Source: Parapedobacter luteus (GTDB lineage Bacteria > Bacteroidota > Bacteroidia > Sphingobacteriales > Sphingobacteriaceae). Taken from it: a DNA stretch of 64,000 bases. The DNA lies in the NCBI RefSeq assembly GCF_900168055.1, contig NZ_FUYS01000005.1, forward strand, positions 1 through 64,000. Direction: 5' to 3'. Shown here in pieces: positions 52,325 through 60,879 of this stretch. Positions within the stretch are counted from its first letter, which is position 1. Every line of letters begins with the position of its first letter. The position numbers were made by a program, and so were the translations under genes. Under the pieces are notes generated by a model. It was given only the letters and a program-made list of their open reading frames with translations, ran no database searches and was not told where the DNA came from.

Positions 52325-52663
52325 TTAGTTAGCTCTCAGGAAAACATCTCCCGCGCTCCCGTCAAGCGTGAGTATCCGGTTGTACAGATCGCTATTTTCG
52401 ACAATGAGCGGGTGACCCGGTTCGCCTTCCGGCGCTATGATCCCACAGACCTCATCATCTCCCTCACAACTACCCAGACTACCCGGCTGGTAGTTTTCAG
52501 GGTTTGTAGTACTCTGATCTTCCCCCTGGGGGTTAAACTCCCATTGCATCTGCAATGCGTTGGCGGGCTTGTTTTTTTCGGCTTTGTGCTTTGCTACGGC
52601 AAAGCATACCGAAAACATCATCACTGCCACCATAAATAAACCAACTACTTTTTTAAAAACCAT
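52325..52663 (-). CDS. DUF6520 family exported protein
   Basis: 112 residues from the ATG at 52663 (MVFKKVVGLFMVAVMMFSVC), chosen because the upstream extension has no homology and this start gives a signal peptide. The rest is polar with short cysteine-containing segments (GSLGSCEGDDEVCGIIAPEG), as in small Bacteroidota DUF6520 proteins next to MauE or redox genes. It is in line with the MauE gene upstream. Confidence 0.7.
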   Translation of the reverse strand: MVFKKVVGLFMVAVMMFSVCFAVAKHKAEKNKPANALQMQWEFNPQGEDQSTTNPENYQPGSLGSCEGDDEVCGIIAPEGEPGHPLIVENSDLYNRILTLDGSAGDVFLRAN

Positions 52664-52807
52664 AGGCTTTAAAGTTTTATCAATCTGTGCCGTCTCCGTG
52701 TGATGTTGGCTGCGCTGGCGCGAGTAAGCAAGCAAATAACCGTTGTGAGTTTGGGCCCTGATATCGCCCCTTTGTTGTCTTGCTATCGCGCAGCCGGCCA
52801 AGCCACA

Positions 52808-53290
52808 TCAGCCCGAAAACCGCCCACAGACCGATGGTGAAACATCGGCGCCTCTTATCATATCCCGTTGCAGCCAGACGCCAACGGCTGCAAGTGCCGT
52901 AAATACCAGGTTGAATAGGAAATGTACCCACCAGCCCATGCCTTCCAAGAATCCCCCGCAAGAGCAGGGCACATAACCAAAAATGCCGGACGCTGCCAGG
53001 CCCGTATACAGTGTGAAAGCGCTGATAAGCATAAGGTTGCCCACCAACCCGGCCCGCCCCAGCCTTGGTGCCGCCACCAGAAACGGAAGTATTAAACCGG
53101 TGGCTACCAATAGTTCGGCAAGGGGCACACCCCACACCAGCCATTCCTTCAGCGGCTCGAAAAAATGCTGGCGCCGCATCTTGATGCGGTACACGGGAAA
53201 GTCGAGTAGCTTCATCGCTGCCGTATACGTATAAAGGGCCACGAAAAGTACGCGGATCGCAATGTCGGGATATAATGTCTTCGTATTCAT
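52808..53290 (-). CDS. MauE/DoxX-type redox-associated membrane protein
   Basis: 160 residues with four hydrophobic segments. The N-terminal half (RVLFVALYTYTAAMKLLDFP, then VPLAELLVATGLILPFLV) and the loop YVPCSCGGFLEGMGW match MauE-like proteins, which support disulfide chemistry of secreted proteins. It lies close to a TlpA-type gene, which fits that role. Nine bases separate it from the small ORF upstream. Confidence 0.82.
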   Translation of the reverse strand: MNTKTLYPDIAIRVLFVALYTYTAAMKLLDFPVYRIKMRRQHFFEPLKEWLVWGVPLAELLVATGLILPFLVAAPRLGRAGLVGNLMLISAFTLYTGLAASGIFGYVPCSCGGFLEGMGWWVHFLFNLVFTALAAVGVWLQRDMIRGADVSPSVCGRFSG

Positions 53291-53299
53291 GGTATATGT

Positions 53300-53539
53300 T
53301 CAGGTGTATTCATATGGAGTGATCCTATTCAATCTTGCCGAATAGCGCGTATGCCTTGCTTTACACGGCGGGCAATCCACCGGTGTATCAACATAGTACC
53401 AACCGGTGTCCGGCTCGGAGAGAATGGTTTCGATGTAGGAGTGCGCTGCGTATTCGAAATAAATGGCTGTTACCGACCAGATGGCTGCTACGGCAATACC
53501 CCCAAGAATAATAAAACTTACGTCTTTCGCTTCCTTCAT
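53300..53539 (-). CDS. Small membrane-anchored hypothetical protein
   Basis: 79 residues: one hydrophobic segment (VSFIILGGIAVAAIWSVTAI) and a short tail with CPPC (DCPPCKARH). The CxxC motif and position directly before MauE suggest a redox-linked role. Family not recognised. Confidence 0.55.
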   Translation of the reverse strand: MKEAKDVSFIILGGIAVAAIWSVTAIYFEYAAHSYIETILSEPDTGWYYVDTPVDCPPCKARHTRYSARLNRITPYEYT

Positions 53540-53678
53540 ACCAGCAAATGTAGGGCAGCCTTAGAGGCAGGTATTGACTTATCTGATACAGGATTTATTG
53601 ATTTATTTGATAGTATTGCGAAAGCTGTAAATTGATTACTGTAGCACAATCAAATTTTCATACGATAGGCTGGTAAAT

Positions 53679-53971
53679 ATGATGAGATCAATACGTTTTT
53701 TGTTGTTGGTGCTTTGCGGCTGCGCTGCTATTTCATGTGAAAAAAACGATAATGGGAGCAAAGACGATCCTGCCGATGTGCTGGCGGGCACGCGCTGGCA
53801 AACCAGCCTTATGCCTACGATGAAGCATCCAAGAAAATGACCATAGGCGCCGGGGACGACAGTGTGGCCTTGCAGGTATATGAGCTGAATGACACCCGGC
53901 TGAAAATCGGCGTCACCGTGCCCACGGCCGGTGGTTTTAAATATATCGTCTTTCTGTTTAAGAAGAAATAG
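53679..53971 (+). pseudogene. Lipoprotein, frameshifted
   Basis: Starts MMRSIRFLLLVLCGCAAISC, a lipoprotein signal. After ADVLAGTRWQT the frame stops soon, while another frame continues YDEASKKMTIGAGDDSVALQ then VYELNDTRLKIGVTVPTAGG to a TAG at 53971. Total length (293 bases) is not a multiple of three, so an indel near 53810 splits the gene. Its end overlaps the 3' end of the convergent AraC gene. Confidence 0.6.
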
Positions 53972-54950
53972 CATTTCCATGCTGCCCCGGTGGGTACCCA
54001 TACTTGGCCCGGAAAGCCCGGCTAAAATAAGCGGGTGTCCAGCAGACATACCGCGCTGCCTGCGTGGGGCTGTCGCCGGCTTCGAGCATGCGACGGGCCT
54101 GCTCCAGCTTGCACCCGCGGATATATCCGCCGATGGGCTGGCCTATGTGTTTACGGAAAATCATCTTAGCATAGACGTAGGATACCGCGAAGCGGCGGGC
54201 CACGGATGCCGTGTCAACGTCCCCGCCGTCGGCTACCCGTTCATCAATATAGGTGCGCATGCGCTGGGCAAGCAATGCGCCCACCTTGCCGGCACCCTCC
54301 TGCACACGCAGGGCTTCGCAGGCTTCCAGCAGCAACGTCATGGCCAATACCTGGATGGCGAGGTAGCGCCGCAGGTAGGTAGCTCCCGGATGGCGCAGGA
54401 ACCGGCGGATGGCATCCCCCGCCATACCGGCCATTGATAGGCTGGCGCTCACCTTAGGGGTACCGAGCCGTGCCCGCAGCGCCTCCACTGGCGCAATGCC
54501 CGCTCCCAGCTCGGGGCTGGGCTCCCGGAAAAGCAGGGTATCCTTGGGTACGAAATAGAAAATGTGATGCTTGCCGGCTCCAAAATGACAGGTATAGGCC
54601 GCCGCAGGAAGGTAGCTGAGCCGGTAATGGCCGGCAGCGGTGTCCAATACGGCGGTGGGCGCCCCGGCTCCGGTGAGCCTCACCCTCCCCGCCAGCACAT
54701 AAAATCCATACAGGTCATGCCGCGGGCAGCGGATGGGAATGGTCACGTCGCCCGTGGCCGCTACCTCGATGCTGCACACATACACGTCGGGCAGGTCATA
54801 TCCCTGCTCCAGCACGCGCCAACCCCGCCCCACCCAATAACGCACCTCCGCGCCCGGCAGCGGATACGTGCTACTTGCCACGGCCGTTTGGATGGCATCG
54901 CCGCCATGCACGCGGGCTTCAGGGCAATCGATGTGTAGGGATAACCGCAC
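53958..54950 (-). CDS. AraC family transcriptional regulator
   Basis: 330 residues from a GTG at 54950. The C-terminal 95 residues hold two helix-turn-helix units: VDTASVARRFAVSYVYAKMI and ARRMLEAGDSPTQAARYVCW followed by TPAYFSRAFRAKYGYPPGQH. The N-terminal 150 residues are beta-rich and likely bind a ligand or mediate dimers. It is divergent from the peptide/acyltransferase operon, and two 15-base direct repeats lie 43 bases upstream of its start, so it probably controls that region. Confidence 0.88.
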   Translation of the reverse strand: MRLSLHIDCPEARVHGGDAIQTAVASSTYPLPGAEVRYWVGRGWRVLEQGYDLPDVYVCSIEVAATGDVTIPIRCPRHDLYGFYVLAGRVRLTGAGAPTAVLDTAAGHYRLSYLPAAAYTCHFGAGKHHIFYFVPKDTLLFREPSPELGAGIAPVEALRARLGTPKVSASLSMAGMAGDAIRRFLRHPGATYLRRYLAIQVLAMTLLLEACEALRVQEGAGKVGALLAQRMRTYIDERVADGGDVDTASVARRFAVSYVYAKMIFRKHIGQPIGGYIRGCKLEQARRMLEAGDSPTQAARYVCWTPAYFSRAFRAKYGYPPGQHGNAISS

Positions 54951-54992
54951 ACCCCGAAACTAACCACCGGCACGCCAACAAACCAAACCCGC

Positions 54993-55027
54993 AGGGACGA
55001 ACGACCGTTTTCAGGGACGAACGGCCG
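54993..55027. promoter_or_regulatory. Two direct repeats at 20-base period
   Basis: AGGGACGAACGACCG (54993-55007) and AGGGACGAACGGCCG (55013-55027) differ at one base and sit on the same DNA face. Paired direct repeats of this spacing are typical binding sites of AraC-type and LytTR-type regulators, both encoded here. Confidence 0.65.
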
Positions 55028-55198
55028 CCTGTGCAGCTTGTCCCTGTTTCTGGTTGTTGATACACGCCCTGCCGGCCGTTTGTCCCACCCATTTTTTTTG
55101 CCGCCCGCTATGCCCCATTATTGCGGTACGGGGAAGGTGCCCGATGCCCCGTTAAAACGGAAAGCGGGCGATGGTTTTATCTTAAATCAAAAAGAGGC

Positions 55199-55339
55199 AT
55201 GGACACACCGTTTGCCAATGGGCGGCGCCACATGGGTGGCGCCATCCTGGAAAATCCCATCCCCCTGCACGCCATCTACGGCTGGCTGAGCGGGGATGAC
55301 AAGCCACGCGAGCCGAAGTGCGACTTCGAGCCGCTCTAG
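55199..55339 (+). CDS. 46-residue peptide upstream of acyltransferase
   Basis: ATG at 55199 with AAAGAGG upstream. Reads MDTPFANGRRHMGGAILENP then IPLHAIYGWLSGDDKPREPK and ends CDFEPL. No signal peptide or known leader pattern. It has a Gly-Gly at residues 13-14, a hydrophobic centre and one cysteine near the end. It is 88 bases before an acyltransferase-like gene and the two-component genes, so a modified or secreted signal peptide is one possibility; an ordinary small protein is another. Confidence 0.5.
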   Translation: MDTPFANGRRHMGGAILENPIPLHAIYGWLSGDDKPREPKCDFEPL

Positions 55340-55427
55340 ACCGATGGAAGCGGGGCGCTGTGGAAGGGGCCCCGCCTTTTTCAGCCCCCGGCTGGAAACA
55401 CCTTACACCTTACTCAAAAAAACACCG

Positions 55428-56510
55428 ATGAAAACATTAGATTCCATCCTGGCCCAGCGCCGGCACATTATCCAATCGTACCAAACCTTCGACATCCGCA
55501 GGGCTTCGCAGCGCATCGAACGCCAGTTTGCGTTCTTCAGCGCAAACCTGCACAACATCGTACCCCTCCTACCCAAAAAAGCCTATCCGGAAATCTTCCG
55601 CAAGCTGCATGCCAACAGGCGGCTCAGCTTCATCGATGTAGAACATGCGCCGTATGAGCATATACTAACCATCAGCGGCTGGGACAACCTGTGGGCTGCC
55701 CGGCTGCGGCATTGCCCCGCCATCGTCTGTACCTACCACACCGGTTCATACCGCCTCATCAACTACCTCCTGGCGAGGGCGGGTGTACCGTTCAGCCTGC
55801 TCGTGGCAAACGGGGCCTACCGGCAGGAGCAGCGGGCCATGCAGGCGCTCTACGCCGCGCTGGCCCAACAGGCGGGCATAACCTTAGACATGGAGCTCAT
55901 TGATGCAGAGCAGCCCCAAGCACTCATCCGGATGGCCCGCGCGACAAAACAGGGCCGCAGCCTATTGGTGTACATAGATGGCAATACCGGCACCACCGTG
56001 GCCGGCGAGGCCTGCCGCAACCTGCTCCAAGTAGACTTCGGCCTGCAACGCATGGCCGTGCGAAAGGGAATGGCGGCCCTGGCTCACCGCCTCGGCCTAC
56101 CCATCCATCCCGTACTGTGCGAGCGTACCCCCGATAAACACTTCCGGTACGGCCATTCCATCGCCTATCATCACCTGCCGTCCCTACTGCCACTGCCCAA
56201 CGAGGCGCAACACGACTTTGCCGACCGCGCCACGCGTACCCTCTACGCACAGCTGGCCACGTTTGTAGCCCGGCAACCGGAGCAATGGGAAGGCTGGCTC
56301 AACATACACAACCAGCTTATCCTCGATCCCGAACCGCACCCGGCACCTGATCTGGACGACCTGCACCTGTGGGCCACCTACCGGGCCGGAAACCGCGCCT
56401 GCCTGCTGCACCTTCCCTCGTATTGTACCTACCCCGTGCCCTGGAAACTGTACCGCCAATATTGGGGGAGCTACAATATTCACTTTTTTTCCGATATTCA
56501 TACCTCCTAA
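55428..56510 (+). CDS. HtrB/LpxL-like acyltransferase-fold protein
   Basis: 360 residues from the ATG at 55428 (MKTLDSILAQRRHIIQSYQT); the longer frame has no homology. CTYHTGSYRLINYLLARAG, then RSLLVYIDGNTGTTVAGEAC and ALAHRLGLPIHPVLCERTPD follow the order of motifs in lipid A acyltransferase-like proteins (a histidine with a nearby acid, then a glycine-rich segment). No membrane segment is obvious. It is 12 bases from the histidine kinase gene. It might acylate a peptide or lipid, which remains inference. Confidence 0.65.
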   Translation: MKTLDSILAQRRHIIQSYQTFDIRRASQRIERQFAFFSANLHNIVPLLPKKAYPEIFRKLHANRRLSFIDVEHAPYEHILTISGWDNLWAARLRHCPAIVCTYHTGSYRLINYLLARAGVPFSLLVANGAYRQEQRAMQALYAALAQQAGITLDMELIDAEQPQALIRMARATKQGRSLLVYIDGNTGTTVAGEACRNLLQVDFGLQRMAVRKGMAALAHRLGLPIHPVLCERTPDKHFRYGHSIAYHHLPSLLPLPNEAQHDFADRATRTLYAQLATFVARQPEQWEGWLNIHNQLILDPEPHPAPDLDDLHLWATYRAGNRACLLHLPSYCTYPVPWKLYRQYWGSYNIHFFSDIHTS

Positions 56511-56522
56511 ATAGCGTCAACG

Positions 56523-57599
56523 ATGAACTGGAAAACCATGCTCAGCAAACGGGTGATGGATATCCCCGTGTGGATGCTCATCACCGCGGCAATGGCCTAC
56601 TGCCTGGCCGGACACCTCACCAACTGGGCACGCTTTGGCAAGGGGGGTGGTTGGGCATGGCTGGCCATCAATGCATCCATCTGCGGGGCATGCCTGCTCT
56701 TCGCACAGGTCGCCCGGTGGTGCATACACCCCGAATCGCGCCGCAAAGGGGTGGTTTGGGCCATCGCGCTCACCGCAGGTTTTCCGCTCCTAGGCCTTGC
56801 CGCGGTCTACCTCGTGCTCCCTGCCGTGGGCCTCCGGCTTCACAAACCGCATGTACCCTTCCGCTGGGACGAGTTCCTGGGAAAGACCATCTCGGCCTAC
56901 ACCACGGTTTTTATGGGTACGCTCATCTATTCGTTTTTCTACATGCTGCTGCTGAAAAGCCGGAGAACCCACGAAATGGAACGCGCCGCAGCCCTGCATG
57001 AAAAGGCAATCGCGACCGTGAAAGCGAATCAGGTACTGCACAGCGCGCAGTCTCACTTCATCCGGCATCTGCTGCACGATATATTAGGCCGCGCCGAGAA
57101 ATTAAACGATGCGTATATACCTGAACAGATCAATTACATTGCCCGGACGTGGGACTTCATCGCGGAAGCGATGGATAAACCCATTCCCCTGGTCCATGCA
57201 AGCCGTGCACTGAAACAGCTGGAAGAGATGGCCCAATCGATAAAACGCCGCTACAACGATCGCCCCGTTATTCAGCTCCGGAAATCAGGCGAACCCCGTG
57301 AGCACATCATCGCCCCGCTGGTGCTGAGCACGTTGCTGGAAAATGCCGATACGCACGGTTGGGTAGACGCCGCCCACCCCATTCTTGCCGACATCGCCTT
57401 CACGCCCGGCAGGCTGGTCTTTACCTGTACCAACTGGAAACGGCCGCATGCTACAGACAAACCCACCACCGGCCGGGGGCTGCAGTTGGTCCGGCAGAGT
57501 CTGCTGCTGCTGGACGGCTGCCACCACACGCTGGAACGTGATGAAAACGAACAGCAATACACCATCCGTTTAACCATAAACTACACCACCTATGATTAA
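56523..57599 (+). CDS. LytS-type sensor histidine kinase
   Basis: 358 residues. Four transmembrane segments in the first 145 residues (about 15-32, 45-65, 77-100, 123-144). The kinase core replaces the usual NPHFLFN by SAQSHFIRHLLHDI, with H178 the likely phosphate acceptor. N box LLENADTHGW and G box TGRGLQLVRQSLL follow. It has no periplasmic sensor domain, like peptide-sensing kinases. It overlaps the response regulator gene by eight bases. Confidence 0.88.
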   Translation: MNWKTMLSKRVMDIPVWMLITAAMAYCLAGHLTNWARFGKGGGWAWLAINASICGACLLFAQVARWCIHPESRRKGVVWAIALTAGFPLLGLAAVYLVLPAVGLRLHKPHVPFRWDEFLGKTISAYTTVFMGTLIYSFFYMLLLKSRRTHEMERAAALHEKAIATVKANQVLHSAQSHFIRHLLHDILGRAEKLNDAYIPEQINYIARTWDFIAEAMDKPIPLVHASRALKQLEEMAQSIKRRYNDRPVIQLRKSGEPREHIIAPLVLSTLLENADTHGWVDAAHPILADIAFTPGRLVFTCTNWKRPHATDKPTTGRGLQLVRQSLLLLDGCHHTLERDENEQQYTIRLTINYTTYD

Positions 57600-58326
57600 T
57601 TCTATCCGTTGTGTCATCCTGGAGGATGACCCCACCGCCGCAGGCCTGCTCGGTAAGTATGTAGACGAAACCGAAAACGCAGAATGTGTAGCGACATTTG
57701 ATAGAGCGCTGGATACGCAGCACTTCTTGCTGAACCATGATGCGCACCTGCTCATCACAGACATTAAGCTGCCCGACATGGATAGCCTCGATATGATCGA
57801 ATCCCTGCCACGGCAACCGCTTGTAATCCTCGTCACGGCCCACAACTCGGCAAGCTATGCCACAAAAGGCTACCGGCTGGACGTGGTAGACTACCTCACC
57901 AAGCCGCTCTCCTACGGGCTGTTCAAAGAAGCGGTCCGGAAAACCTGGCGCAGGCTGAATGGCAGCAGCCTGAACAATGACCAACTGGACGACTACGCCG
58001 TTTTCGAACAACATGGCGGGGGCGTAAAGGTGTACTACAGCGATATACGCTACCTCGAATCGGCAAGAAACTACACGCACGTACACCTGCTGGGAGAAGA
58101 TATCCTGCTGCTCCGTAAACCGCTGCAGGAAGTGGTAAAGCAACTGCCGCAGCTGCGTTTCCTGCAGATACACAAAAGCTACGTCGTACCTTTGCACCTC
58201 ATTGCAGCCTTTACCGCCCGCGAGGTGAAACTGCATCACGTCAAAGAGGTGCTCCCCATCGGCCGCACATACAAAGCACAACTGAAAATGCGGATGGTCG
58301 GAATAAAACAGAGCAAGCGGTTATAA
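57592..58326 (+). CDS. LytTR family response regulator
   Basis: 244 residues. Receiver domain with EDD at 11-13, phosphoacceptor D57 in LLITDIKLPDMD, and VTAHNS. The LytTR DNA-binding domain (about 140-240) has IRYLESARNYTHVHLLGEDI and FLQIHKSYVVPLHLIAAF. Such regulators bind paired direct repeats like those at 54993-55027. Confidence 0.93.
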   Translation: MINSIRCVILEDDPTAAGLLGKYVDETENAECVATFDRALDTQHFLLNHDAHLLITDIKLPDMDSLDMIESLPRQPLVILVTAHNSASYATKGYRLDVVDYLTKPLSYGLFKEAVRKTWRRLNGSSLNNDQLDDYAVFEQHGGGVKVYYSDIRYLESARNYTHVHLLGEDILLLRKPLQEVVKQLPQLRFLQIHKSYVVPLHLIAAFTAREVKLHHVKEVLPIGRTYKAQLKMRMVGIKQSKRL

Positions 58327-58330
58327 GCCG

Positions 58331-58564
58331 TCAGCGCGGCAGTAGTAGCAACAGCTCCCGTTCATCCAGGAAATCCACCAATTCACGGAAACAGTCAGGC
58401 CCGAGGTATTTGATTCGGGAAACCTCGGCTGCACCCAGTGAAACGATGTCCTGCAGCGTGGTGAAACGGCACGCCCGGCAACGTGCACGGAATGTGTTGC
58501 TCCAGCCGGGCATGCCGGCAATGGGGAGATGAAGAATGTCGGTAAGGGAAAGGGATTCGGCCAT
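58331..58564 (-). CDS. RNAP alpha-CTD-like small protein
   Basis: 77 residues from the ATG at 58564 (MAESLSLTDILHLPIAGMPG). CRACRFTTLQDIVSLGAAEV then SRIKYLGPDCFRELVDFLDE is the helix-hairpin-helix of alpha-CTD-like domains. It converges with the LytTR gene four bases away. Function unknown. Confidence 0.6.
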   Translation of the reverse strand: MAESLSLTDILHLPIAGMPGWSNTFRARCRACRFTTLQDIVSLGAAEVSRIKYLGPDCFRELVDFLDERELLLLLPR

Positions 58565-58867
58565 GGTTATAAAACAGCTGCGGGCAACCAAACTCCCGCA
58601 ACCGACCGCTACCAACGGCCAACACAGAAAGTCCGGCGCCCGCATAACCGGGCGTCCAGCAGATTTTCTTCCGTGTTGTTCGCAATTTGGTAGTATTTGG
58701 TTGCGGAAAAAATAGCTGTCGCTATAGTTAATGATATGTCAATTCAATACTTATCTGATCAAACCGTTCGTTTTTAAATGTATACCTGAAAAACTAACCT
58801 AACTCGTCGCTAAGATACGAAATTATCGCCCGCGGCACCAAACCGATCGAACTATGACCTATCTATT
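58565..58867. other. Intergenic region without recognised features
   Basis: I see no gene, repeat or clear terminator here; the sequence becomes AT-rich toward 58800. Confidence 0.5.
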
Positions 58868-59062
58868 ATGAAGAAAAAACGGCTCATCATCCTGCCCCAC
58901 GATGTGAGCATCATCACGGGCAAGAGCATCCGCGCATCGCAGCGGCTGCTCAAAGACATTCATTTCGTGCTGGGCAAACTGCCGCACCAGCCGATATCCA
59001 TACAGGAATTTGCGGATTACATGGGCTTGGATGTGGAAGAGGTGATGCGGGTGGTGGATTAG
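58868..59062 (+). CDS. Small conserved hypothetical protein
   Basis: 64 residues, MKKKRLIILPHDVSIITGKS then IRASQRLLKDIHFVLGKLPH. The pattern (ITGKS.RASQRLL and FADYMGLDVEEV) is common in short Bacteroidota proteins of unknown function with an HTH-like look. It converges with the ATPase gene. Confidence 0.6.
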   Translation: MKKKRLIILPHDVSIITGKSIRASQRLLKDIHFVLGKLPHQPISIQEFADYMGLDVEEVMRVVD

Positions 59063-59070
59063 CGGCCAGC

Positions 59071-60279
59071 TCAATGGAAGCCGGTTAAAAACTCCCTGAC
59101 CGTAAGATGGATAATTCCTTGGTACGTGTTTCCCGAAAAAGACTCGGTGGATACAACGTATTTAGGATAGTTGTCTTCTATTTTGAGCAAGTTGCCAAAT
59201 TCACGCGTTATCGTATCCGGCTCATGGAGGTTTAACGCCACCTGGACGTAAACTTTTTCGCCACGGCGCTCGCCTATAAAATCTATCTCCAAAGCTTGTA
59301 GGACTCCTACCTTTACTGAATAGCCACAAAACGCCAGGTGATTGTAAACCACATTTTCCAGCAGCTTGCCCCGATCCGCGGCAGTATAGCCACTTATTAC
59401 ATTGCGTATGCCCGTATTTTCAAAATAGTACTTATGGCCTATCTCAAAAATGCGCTTGCCAATCAGGTCATACCGCCCCACTTCATGGATGACAAATGCA
59501 CTGACCAGGTAGGAAACATATTGCTGTATTTGATTAGGTGCCAGGTTAACCCGTTGTGATTTGAGAAAATCACTGATACGTTTGGCAGAAAACAGGCTGC
59601 CGGTCTGATCAGCAAGAAACTGGATTAGCTTCTCCAGAAATTGGGTATTGCGGACATTGAAACGGCTTACCACATCACGATACACAATAGTGGAATAAAC
59701 TCCTTTAATATATTCGAATGCGTGCTCTGCCAGTGGAAGGTTCACCAGGTAGGGCAACCCGCCGTAGCGTAAGTACAGTTCGAAATTCACATCGTCATCC
59801 GGCAACCCATGAAAATGCAGAAACTCCACATAGGATAAGCTATATATCGTAAACTCAATATAGCGGCCACTTAAATAGGTAGCGAGTTCTCCGGACAGCA
59901 TGGTCGCATTGCTACCCGTGATGTAAAGGTCGTTCGCTGGATTAAGCAAAAGCGAACGCAATGCTTTTTCAAAATCTTCTATATCCTGTATTTCATCTAT
60001 GAAAATGTAATTGCGCTGCCCTTCACGCAAACGCGCAGTCACAAATTCATTTAAGTCATTCGCATTGCGAATAGCATCAAATCGTAGGTCTTCCTTATTG
60101 ATGTAAATAATGGATGCGGATGGCTCTTCTTGTTGAATATGCTGCATCAATTGAAAGAGCAGGTAGCTCTTACCTACCCGGCGCTGGCCGCTTAAAACCT
60201 TGATCAGGTTTTTTCGCGCAAATGGCAGTATTTGCTGAAGGTAATGATCTCTGGAAATGATATTGGCCGGAACATTCAT
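59071..60279 (-). CDS. AAA ATPase with C-terminal DUF4143-type nuclease-like domain
   Basis: 402 residues. Walker A SGQRRVGKS at 30-38, Walker B NYIFIDEIQDIEDF near 93. After about residue 220 the winged-helix/DUF4143 part follows, ending with a PD-(D/E)XK-like EIDFIGERRGEKVYVQVAL. Members of this family are widespread, often horizontally moved, and of unknown role. Complete by length. Confidence 0.88.
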   Translation of the reverse strand: MNVPANIISRDHYLQQILPFARKNLIKVLSGQRRVGKSYLLFQLMQHIQQEEPSASIIYINKEDLRFDAIRNANDLNEFVTARLREGQRNYIFIDEIQDIEDFEKALRSLLLNPANDLYITGSNATMLSGELATYLSGRYIEFTIYSLSYVEFLHFHGLPDDDVNFELYLRYGGLPYLVNLPLAEHAFEYIKGVYSTIVYRDVVSRFNVRNTQFLEKLIQFLADQTGSLFSAKRISDFLKSQRVNLAPNQIQQYVSYLVSAFVIHEVGRYDLIGKRIFEIGHKYYFENTGIRNVISGYTAADRGKLLENVVYNHLAFCGYSVKVGVLQALEIDFIGERRGEKVYVQVALNLHEPDTITREFGNLLKIEDNYPKYVVSTESFSGNTYQGIIHLTVREFLTGFH

Positions 60280-60386
60280 ATGTAAATATGTTTTAAATGC
60301 TTAACAAATATACAAAAGTTATAATCACAATTATAACTTTTCCTATCATTTCCTTAAATTATAAACATGATGCAGGCCAATGATAA

Positions 60387-60416
60387 AAGCCGCCCCCGGC
60401 GAATTGGGAGCGGCTT
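60387..60416 (-). terminator. Terminator of the minus-strand small-gene operon
   Basis: AAGCCGC-rich hairpin (60387-60396 with 60407-60416) followed on the minus strand by TTTTAT. It lies just after the last small ORF at 60420. Confidence 0.6.
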
Positions 60417-60419
60417 GGT

Positions 60420-60590
60420 TTACCGGCGGCGCGATCGGCGCAGCCGATGGAGCACGAGGCTCATCACGAAGCTGGCCGTGGCGCCCACGGCGGCAAGGAT
60501 GGCGGTCTTCAGCAGCTCATCGGTGCCGATGTGGGGCAGGGCGCTCAGCAGCGTGCCTGCGGCCGTGCCCAGCCTGAGGTCATGGCGCAT
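60420..60590 (-). CDS. Small hydrophobic protein
   Basis: 56 residues from the ATG at 60590 (MRHDLRLGTAAGTLLSALPH). One hydrophobic segment (LLKTAILAAVGATASFVMSL) and an arginine-rich end. Last gene of a four-gene operon with DUF5675; its start overlaps the preceding gene by 11 bases. Confidence 0.55.
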   Translation of the reverse strand: MRHDLRLGTAAGTLLSALPHIGTDELLKTAILAAVGATASFVMSLVLHRLRRSRRR

Positions 60591-60876
60591 CGGGAGCCTC
60601 CGCTTCGCCGTCTTCCTTGGCCGCCACACCAGGTGGCGCATCGGGCTGCAGGTCGAAGCTTTCCCAAAGACCCAACGCCAGGCTCACGTACTTGGCCGCG
60701 GTCACTACCTTGGACGGTAGCCGCACCGGCGAGGCGACAACCAGCTGACTGGCCAGCTGCAGCCCCTGCCGAAGCGATACCCACCACGGTACGGCCGGTT
60801 GTCCGGCTGTCGCCCGGACGGGCGTGGCATCCGCCGCTCCCCGAGGGGCGGATGCCTTTTCGTTGTTTTTCATCAC
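60580..60876 (-). CDS. Hypothetical protein
   Basis: 98 residues, MMKNNEKASAPRGAADATPV, with a weakly hydrophobic middle (VVTAAKYVSLALGLWESF). Three bases separate it from the DUF5675 gene. Family not recognised. Confidence 0.55.
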   Translation of the reverse strand: MMKNNEKASAPRGAADATPVRATAGQPAVPWWVSLRQGLQLASQLVVASPVRLPSKVVTAAKYVSLALGLWESFDLQPDAPPGVAAKEDGEAEAPDAP

Positions 60877-60879
60877 GAT

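Noticed and set aside
55038-55289. 83-codon frame upstream of the peptide gene
   Set aside because: It overlaps the better-supported 46-residue ORF in another frame and has no homology.
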